In this document: piece by piece, positions 6,050-10,494 of the stretch
Layout of the letters: every line of letters begins with the position of its first letter
Numbering within the stretch: the stretch's first letter is position 1
NCBI GenBank assembly: GCA_001771975.1
Contig: MERE01000005.1
Span: 1 to 10,494, forward strand
Length of the DNA: 10,494 nt
Source: Betaproteobacteria bacterium RIFCSPLOWO2_02_FULL_68_150
Lineage (GTDB): Bacteria > Pseudomonadota > Gammaproteobacteria > Burkholderiales > SG8-39
Reading direction: 5' to 3'
The notes under the pieces: generated by a model
What the model was told of the DNA's origin: nothing
Databases searched by the model: none
The model's input: the letters and a program-made list of their open reading frames with translations, nothing else
Made by a program: the position numbers and the translations under genes

Positions 6050-8837
6050 CTACCGAAACACGCTCAACCTTCCGGAAACGCCGTTCCCGATGCGCGGCGA
6101 CCTCGCCAAGCGCGAGCCGCAGTGGATCCAGGGCTGGGAGGAGCGTGGCCTCTACAAGCGCCTGCGCGTCATCGCCGCCGGGCGGCCGCGCTTCGTGCTG
6201 CACGACGGGCCGCCGTACGCGAATGGCGACATCCACATCGGCACCGCGGTCAACAAGATCCTCAAGGACATGGTCGTCAAGTCGAAAACGCTCGCCGGGT
6301 TCGACGCGCCGTATGTCCCGGGCTGGGATTGTCACGGCATGCCGATCGAAGTGCAGATCGAGAAAAAGCACGGCAAGCACCTGTCGCCGGAGGAAACCCA
6401 GCGGCTCTGCCGAGCCTACGCCAAAGAGCAGATCGAGCGCCAGAAAAAGGACTTCCTGCGCCTCGGCGTGCTCGGCGAGTGGGACAACCCCTATTTCACG
6501 ATGGCGTTCCGCAACGAGGCCGACGAAATCCGCGCCCTCGGCCGCTTGCTGGCGAAGGGCTATGTCTATCGCGGCCTGAAACCGGTGAACTGGTGCTTCG
6601 ACTGCGGCTCGGCGCTCGCCGAGGCGGAAGTGGAATACGAAGACCGCCGGGACCCGGCGATCGACGTGGCGTTCGCGCTCGCCGACGCGGATCGGGAGAA
6701 GCTCGCGCGCGCGTTCGCGCTCGATGCGCTTGCGCGCGGACCGGCGTACGCGGTGATCTGGACCACGACGCCCTGGACGATTCCCGGCAACCAGGCGCTC
6801 AACGTCCACCCCGAGCTCGTCTACGACCTGGTCGAGACGGAAAAGGGAATGCTCGTCCTGGCCGCCGAGCTGAAAGATGCGTGCCTCGCGCGCTACAAAC
6901 TGGCCGGCCGCACGATCGCCTCGTGCCGCGGAACGCAGCTCGAGCTGCTTCGCTTCCGGCATCCGCTCTACGATCGCGATGCGCCCGTCTATCTCGGCGA
7001 CTACGTGACGCTCGACGCGGGCACCGGCGTGGTGCACTCGGCGCCGGCCTACGGCGTCGAGGACTTCGAGTCGTGCCGCCGCTACGGCATGAAGGACGAC
7101 GACATCCTGCGCCCGGTGCAGGGCGACGGACGCTTCGTGCAGTCGTTGCCGCTATTCGGCGGCCGCATGATCTGGGACGCCAATCTCGAGATCGTGGCCG
7201 AGCTCGAGCGCCGCGGTGCGCTGTTCGCGCACGCGGCCGAGGTGCACAGCTACATGCATTGCTGGCGCCACAAGACGCCCGTGATCCTGCGCGCGACGGT
7301 CCAGTGGTTCGCCGGCATGGACGCGGTGCCGGGCCTTTGGGGCGTCAAGCCGCCCGAAAGCCTGCGCGCGGCCGCGCTGCGCGGCATCGAGGCGACGCAG
7401 TTTTTCCCGGCGTGGGGCCAGGCACGCCTGCACGGCATGATCGCCAGTCGGCCGGACTGGACGCTGTCGCGCCAGCGGCAGTGGGGCGTGCCGATGCCGT
7501 TTTTCATCCACAAGGAAACGGGTGAGCTGCATCCCGACACGCTGAACCTGCTCGAGGCCGTGGCGCGGCGCGTAGAGGAAGGCGGCATCGAAGCCTGGCA
7601 GCAGCTCGATGCGCGAGAACTGCTCGGAACGGATGCGGCACACTACGAGAAGGTGCGCGACACGCTCGATGTCTGGTTCGATTCGGGCTCTACGCATTTC
7701 ACCGTGCTGCAGGGCTCGCACGCGGCGCAGACGGGCTTTCCCGCCGATCTCTATCTCGAGGGCTCGGACCAGCATCGCGGCTGGTTCCACTCGTCGCTGC
7801 TCGTGTCCTGCATGATGCATGGCGTGCCGCCGTACAAGGCGCTGCTGACGCACGGCTTCGTCGTGGACGGCGCGGGCAAGAAAATGTCGAAGTCCAAGGG
7901 CAACGTGATCGCGCCGCAGCAGATCGCGAGCACGCTCGGCGCCGAGGTTCTGCGGCTGTGGGTCGCGGCGACCGACTCCAGCGGCGAGCTTTCGATTTCC
8001 AACGAGATCCTGAAGCGCGTCGTGGAAAGCTACCGGCGCATCCGCAACACGCTGCGCTTCCTGCTCGCGAACACCTCCGACTTCGACGCCGCGAAGCACG
8101 CGGTCCCGGTCGCCTCGATGTCCGAGATCGACCGCTACGCGCTCGCGCTCACGGCGAAGCTGCAGCAGGATCTGGCGGAGGATTACGCGCGCTACGCGTT
8201 CCACCTCGTGGCGCAGAAGCTGCAGGGATTCTGCTCGGAGGACCTGGGCGGTTTCTACCTCGATATCCTGAAGGATCGCCTGTACACCTGCGGCGCCGAT
8301 TCCCGCGCGCGGCGCTCGGCGCAGACGGCACTGTGGCACATCACCTCGAGCCTGGTGCGCCTGATGGCGCCGATCCTGTCGTTCACCGCCGAAGAGCTGT
8401 GGCGGACGTTCGCGCACGCGAGCGACGACAGCGTGTTCTTCCAAAGCTGGCACGAACTGCCGGCGGTGGCCGACGGCGCCGCGCTCATCGAGCGCTGGTC
8501 GCGCCTGCGCGAGCTGCGCAACCCGGTGCGCAAGAGCATCGAGGAACTGCGCGCGGCGGGCAAGGTGGGCTCGTCGCTTCAGGTTGAAGCCGATCTGCAC
8601 GCCGAGGGCGCCGATCTCGATCTCCTGCTCAGCCTGGGCGAGGACCTCAAGTTCGTGCTGCTCACCTCGGCGGCGCGAGTCCACGCCGGGGCGGAATCGC
8701 ATCTCGAAGTGATGCCGAGCGCGCACGCCAAGTGCGAGCGCTGCTGGCATTACCGTGCTGACGTCGACGAGGCGGCCCTGTGCGGGCGCTGCAGGACGAA
8801 TCTGCAGGGTACGGGAGAGACGCGGGCCTATGCGTAG
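6042..8837 (+). CDS. ileS: Isoleucyl-tRNA synthetase
   Basis: IleS is a class Ia cytosolic aminoacyl-tRNA synthetase that charges tRNA-Ile and edits misactivated valine. The 931 residues match the bacterial form, which is about 930-960. The ATP-site motif lies in ANGDIHIGTAVNKILKD, with His65-Ile66-Gly67-Thr68: the last residue is Thr where HIGH normally has His. The editing domain shows WTTTPWTIP (about 245-253) and GTGVVHSAPAYGVEDF. KMSKS is intact at 614-618. The C-terminus has a zinc site with Cys898, Cys901, Cys914 and Cys917. The ATG at 6042 lies inside ribF (ATGGCTGA), with AAGGA at 6035-6039 only 2 nt upstream and AGGGAG at 6023-6028 further back. No T-box leader is seen. It is coupled to lspA by another 8 nt overlap. 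Confidence 0.98.
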   Translation: MADYRNTLNLPETPFPMRGDLAKREPQWIQGWEERGLYKRLRVIAAGRPRFVLHDGPPYANGDIHIGTAVNKILKDMVVKSKTLAGFDAPYVPGWDCHGMPIEVQIEKKHGKHLSPEETQRLCRAYAKEQIERQKKDFLRLGVLGEWDNPYFTMAFRNEADEIRALGRLLAKGYVYRGLKPVNWCFDCGSALAEAEVEYEDRRDPAIDVAFALADADREKLARAFALDALARGPAYAVIWTTTPWTIPGNQALNVHPELVYDLVETEKGMLVLAAELKDACLARYKLAGRTIASCRGTQLELLRFRHPLYDRDAPVYLGDYVTLDAGTGVVHSAPAYGVEDFESCRRYGMKDDDILRPVQGDGRFVQSLPLFGGRMIWDANLEIVAELERRGALFAHAAEVHSYMHCWRHKTPVILRATVQWFAGMDAVPGLWGVKPPESLRAAALRGIEATQFFPAWGQARLHGMIASRPDWTLSRQRQWGVPMPFFIHKETGELHPDTLNLLEAVARRVEEGGIEAWQQLDARELLGTDAAHYEKVRDTLDVWFDSGSTHFTVLQGSHAAQTGFPADLYLEGSDQHRGWFHSSLLVSCMMHGVPPYKALLTHGFVVDGAGKKMSKSKGNVIAPQQIASTLGAEVLRLWVAATDSSGELSISNEILKRVVESYRRIRNTLRFLLANTSDFDAAKHAVPVASMSEIDRYALALTAKLQQDLAEDYARYAFHLVAQKLQGFCSEDLGGFYLDILKDRLYTCGADSRARRSAQTALWHITSSLVRLMAPILSFTAEELWRTFAHASDDSVFFQSWHELPAVADGAALIERWSRLRELRNPVRKSIEELRAAGKVGSSLQVEADLHAEGADLDLLLSLGEDLKFVLLTSAARVHAGAESHLEVMPSAHAKCERCWHYRADVDEAALCGRCRTNLQGTGETRAYA

Positions 8838-9300
8838 CGCGCTCTGGTTCGCCTTCGCGGCGGCGATCGTGGCCGCCGACCGCGTCACCAAGCTCATCGT
8901 GCTGCAGGCGTTTGCGCCGGGGGAGACCTTCGCCGTGACCGGGTTTTTCAACCTGGTGCTGGTGTTCAACAAGGGCGCCGCGTTCAGTTTTCTCGCCGGC
9001 GCGCCCGGCTGGCAGGCACCCCTGTTCGCCGCAATCGCGCTCGCGGCCGCGGCATTCATCTCGGTGCTGCTGGTGCGCCATCCGCGGCGGCGGCTGTTCT
9101 GCGCCGGCCTGGCGCTGATCCTCGGCGGCGCACTCGGCAACCTGTGGGACCGGCTGGAGTGGGGCCAGGTGGTCGATTTTCTCGATTTTCATGCCGTGGG
9201 ATGGCACTGGCCGGCATTCAACGTCGCCGATTCGGCGATCACGGTGGGCGCCGGACTCCTGATCGGCGAAAGCTTCCTGCAGCGCGATGCCGGGGCATAA
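8830..9300 (+). CDS. lspA: Lipoprotein signal peptidase (signal peptidase II)
   Basis: LspA is an inner-membrane aspartyl protease that removes the signal peptide from diacylglyceryl-modified prolipoproteins. The 156 residues fit the family's usual length of 155-170. Four membrane helices are visible, at about 3-24, 62-83, 88-104 and 130-148. The signatures are NLVLVFNKGAAFSFL (41-55), GALGNLWDR (100-108), VDFLDFH with Asp116, and FNVADSAI with Asp134. By alignment with the Pseudomonas enzyme, Asp116 and Asp134 are the catalytic pair. The ATG at 8830 overlaps the ileS end by 8 nt (ATGCGTAG). GGGAGAG at 8813-8819, 10 nt upstream, is a reasonable ribosome binding site. The TAA stop is embedded in the CATAAT element ahead of ispH. 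Confidence 0.97.
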   Translation: MRSALWFAFAAAIVAADRVTKLIVLQAFAPGETFAVTGFFNLVLVFNKGAAFSFLAGAPGWQAPLFAAIALAAAAFISVLLVRHPRRRLFCAGLALILGGALGNLWDRLEWGQVVDFLDFHAVGWHWPAFNVADSAITVGAGLLIGESFLQRDAGA

Positions 9301-9301
9301 T
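9296..9301 (+). promoter_or_regulatory. -10-like box (CATAAT) overlapping the lspA stop, just before ispH
   Basis: CATAAT (5 of 6 to TATAAT) contains the lspA TAA stop and ends 6 nt before the ispH ATG at 9308. Placing +1 seven bases after the box puts it on the A of the ATG, so the transcript would be leaderless. No -35 of quality is found at usual spacing. The similar arrangement before the DUF3579 gene raises its credibility. ispH may also be read through from lspA. Confidence 0.45.
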
Positions 9302-9307
9302 GCGCCC

Positions 9308-10258
9308 ATGGATGTGCTGCTCGCCAATCCGCGCGGCTTTTGCGCCGGTGTCGAGCGCGCGATCGAGATCGTCGAGCGCGCCCTCGAACTGCACGGCGCG
9401 CCGATCTATGTGCGCCACGAGATCGTGCACAACAAGTACGTGGTCGAGAACCTGCGCGCCAAGGGCGCGGTGTTCGTCGAGGAACTGGACGAGGTGCCGG
9501 CGGGCGCGACCGTGATTTTCAGCGCGCACGGCGTCGCCAAGGCGGTGCAGGCGGAAGGCGAGCGGCGCGGCCTGCAGGTATTCGACGCCACCTGCCCGCT
9601 GGTGACCAAGGTCCACGTCGAGGTCGCCAAGATGCTGAAGGAAGGCTTCGAGATCGTGATGATCGGCCACCGCGGCCATCCCGAGGCCGAGGGTACGATG
9701 GGCCAGGCGACCGAGGGCATGCACCTCGTGGAGTCGATCGACGATGTCGCGCGCCTGAAAGTGAAGGATGCCGGCAAGGTCGCCTACGTCACGCAGACCA
9801 CGCTCTCGGTGGACGACGCCGCGAAGATCGTGGCTGCGCTCAAGGCGCGATTGCCGCAGATCCGCGGTCCCAAGCGGGACGATATCTGCTATGCGACGCA
9901 GAATCGCCAGGACGCGGTCAAGATCATGGCGCCGCAGTGCGACCTGGTGCTGGTGGTGGGTTCACCCAACAGCTCGAATTCGAACCGGCTGCGCGAGGTC
10001 GCCGAGCACATCGGCGCCGAAGCCTACATGGTGGGCAGTGCCGCGGACCTGAAGACCGAGTGGCTCGCCGGCAAGCACCGCATCGGCGTGACCGCGGGGG
10101 CTTCAGCGCCGGAGGTGCTGGTCAACGAGCTGATCGAGCGACTGGTGGAGCTTGGCGCGCGCAAAGTGCGCCCGCTGGAGGGCGCCGCCGAACATGTGGT
10201 GTTCACGCTGCCGCGCGGGCTGGGCGCCGGCGCCCCGGCGAAATCGCGGCGCAATTGA
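9308..10258 (+). CDS. ispH: 4-hydroxy-3-methylbut-2-enyl diphosphate reductase
   Basis: IspH (LytB) is the cytosolic iron-sulfur enzyme that performs the last step of the MEP pathway, reducing HMBPP to IPP and DMAPP. The 316 residues match the E. coli length. The three cluster ligands are Cys12 (NPRGFCAGV), Cys96 (DATCPLV) and Cys194 (DICYATQNRQ). His41, His74 and His124, and Glu126 in GHPEAEG, match the substrate-binding residues. SPNSSNSNRL (219-228) is the diphosphate-binding loop. The ATG at 9308 gives the family's usual start. An in-frame ATG at 9287 would add seven residues inside lspA and is less likely. There is a 7 nt gap from lspA, with no fkpB between them. No Shine-Dalgarno sequence fits that gap. 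Confidence 0.98.
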   Translation: MDVLLANPRGFCAGVERAIEIVERALELHGAPIYVRHEIVHNKYVVENLRAKGAVFVEELDEVPAGATVIFSAHGVAKAVQAEGERRGLQVFDATCPLVTKVHVEVAKMLKEGFEIVMIGHRGHPEAEGTMGQATEGMHLVESIDDVARLKVKDAGKVAYVTQTTLSVDDAAKIVAALKARLPQIRGPKRDDICYATQNRQDAVKIMAPQCDLVLVVGSPNSSNSNRLREVAEHIGAEAYMVGSAADLKTEWLAGKHRIGVTAGASAPEVLVNELIERLVELGARKVRPLEGAAEHVVFTLPRGLGAGAPAKSRRN

Positions 10259-10259
10259 T

Positions 10260-10310
10260 GGCGCGCTGCGCAATTTCGCACATCGGCCGCGTTGCGCGCG
10301 CCTTTCGTTC
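10260..10310 (+). terminator. Possible hairpin terminator after ispH (imperfect)
   Basis: The segment 10260-10273 (GGCGCGCTGCGCAA) can pair with 10292-10302 (TTGCGCGCGCC), giving 11 GC-rich pairs with a 3 nt bulge and an 18 nt loop. Only a weak T-rich run (10303-10309, with C and G interruptions) follows. It begins 2 nt after the ispH stop, the right place for a terminator. The long loop, bulge and poor T tract leave it doubtful. Confidence 0.3.
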
Positions 10311-10338
10311 GCCGGGAGCTACCGCCCGTCAAGCCGTA

Positions 10339-10369
10339 TTGCCTGTTGTCCACCCACTGAAGTGATACT
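10339..10369 (+). promoter_or_regulatory. Weak candidate promoter ahead of the prepilin gene
   Basis: TTGCCT (10339-10344, 4 of 6 to TTGACA) and GATACT (10364-10369, 4 of 6 to TATAAT) are separated by 19 bp, longer than ideal. This is the best pair I see in the 126 bp between ispH and the pilin-like gene. It is a guess from position and partial match only. An alternative sigma factor could be used instead. Confidence 0.2.
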
Positions 10370-10384
10370 GCGAAGGGAGTGCAT

Positions 10385-10494
10385 ATGACCTCAGCCAGCG
10401 TGCCAGCGCGTCTTGTTCGAGCCAGTGCCGGATCCGGAGTCGCGCGCCGGGGCGGATTTTCGCTCATCGAGTTGATGATCACCGTAGCGGTGAT
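10385..10494 (+). CDS. Type IV prepilin / pseudopilin N-terminus (FimT/GspH or PilE-like), cut by window end
   Basis: Only the first 36 codons lie in the window. They encode a leader of 24 residues, rich in Arg (9, 12, 21, 22), that ends in RRGG. After it comes FSLIELMITVAV, the start of the hydrophobic helix of a type IV pilin-like protein. Cleavage by PilD prepilin peptidase would fall between Gly24 and Phe25, with Glu29 as the conserved Glu at +5. The ATG at 10385 has a strong ribosome binding site (AAGGGAG, 10373-10379, 5 nt spacing). The leader is longer than the 5-8 residues common in major type IVa pilins and fits minor pilins or pseudopilins better. The position next to ispH recalls the fimU-pilV-pilW-pilX-pilY1-pilE region of pseudomonads, but which pilin this is cannot be decided here. 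Confidence 0.85.
   Translation, partial: MTSASVPARLVRASAGSGVARRGGFSLIELMITVAV

Noticed and set aside
6020..6050. T-box leader for ileS
   Set aside because: ileS begins inside ribF, so there is no untranslated leader that could hold a T-box. T-boxes on ileS are mainly a Gram-positive feature.
7152..9140. Minus-strand open frame of 662 codons across ileS and lspA
   Set aside because: It lies opposite two unambiguous genes. Its product is Arg/Ala/Glu-rich without recognisable motifs, and its length is explained by the scarcity of stop codons at high GC.
10249..10275. Direct repeat GCGCAATT (10249-10256 and 10268-10275) after ispH as an attachment or operator site
   Set aside because: It is only 8 bp with no further extension, and partly overlaps the hairpin arms. 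It is expected by chance in GCGC-rich DNA.

Overview
This is a GC-rich chromosomal window of densely packed housekeeping genes. It most likely comes from a betaproteobacterium or a close relative. The reasons are the DUF3579 protein, a family I know mainly from Betaproteobacteria, the gene order rpsT / murJ / ribF-ileS-lspA-ispH, and protein sequences that resemble Burkholderiales/Rhodocyclales-type homologues. I see no insertion sequence, phage gene, CRISPR array, tRNA or rRNA.

Left part (1-2635). A large PLP-dependent Orn/Lys/Arg decarboxylase on the minus strand runs off the left edge, so its C-terminus is missing. It is divergent, across 81 bp, from a small DUF3579 gene on the plus strand. 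That gene has a perfect TATAAT box so close to its ATG that the mRNA would be nearly leaderless. It converges on rpsT (ribosomal protein S20, minus strand) with only 5 bp between the stop codons.

Middle (2674-5063). murJ (lipid II flippase) starts 38 bp from the rpsT start, in the opposite direction, and the rpsT -10 box ends 2 nt before the murJ ATG. murJ overlaps by one base (TGATG) a SirB1-like gene that encodes a transglutaminase-fold domain followed by a helical repeat region. No cysteine is present where the catalytic one would be expected.

Right part (5120-10258). ribF, ileS, lspA and ispH form a tight cluster that links FAD/FMN synthesis, isoleucyl-tRNA synthesis, lipoprotein signal-peptide removal and the last step of the MEP isoprenoid pathway. 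The ribF/ileS and ileS/lspA junctions both overlap by exactly 8 nt. ispH begins 7 nt after lspA and has its own -10-like CATAAT, again almost touching the start codon. The fkpB gene that lies between lspA and ispH in E. coli is absent.

Right edge (10385-10494). After a 126 bp gap with a possible hairpin, a gene with a strong ribosome binding site begins. It encodes a type IV prepilin or pseudopilin N-terminus (G/FSLIE cleavage motif) and is cut by the window end. In pseudomonads the ispH region neighbours the fimU-pilVWXY1-pilE minor pilin cluster, so this could be the first gene of such a cluster.

I found no convincing undescribed system. The points most worth a second look are the HIGT variant of the IleS HIGH motif, the leaderless-type promoters, the rpsT/murJ promoter overlap, the cysteine-less SirB1-like protein coupled to murJ, and the long basic prepilin leader.
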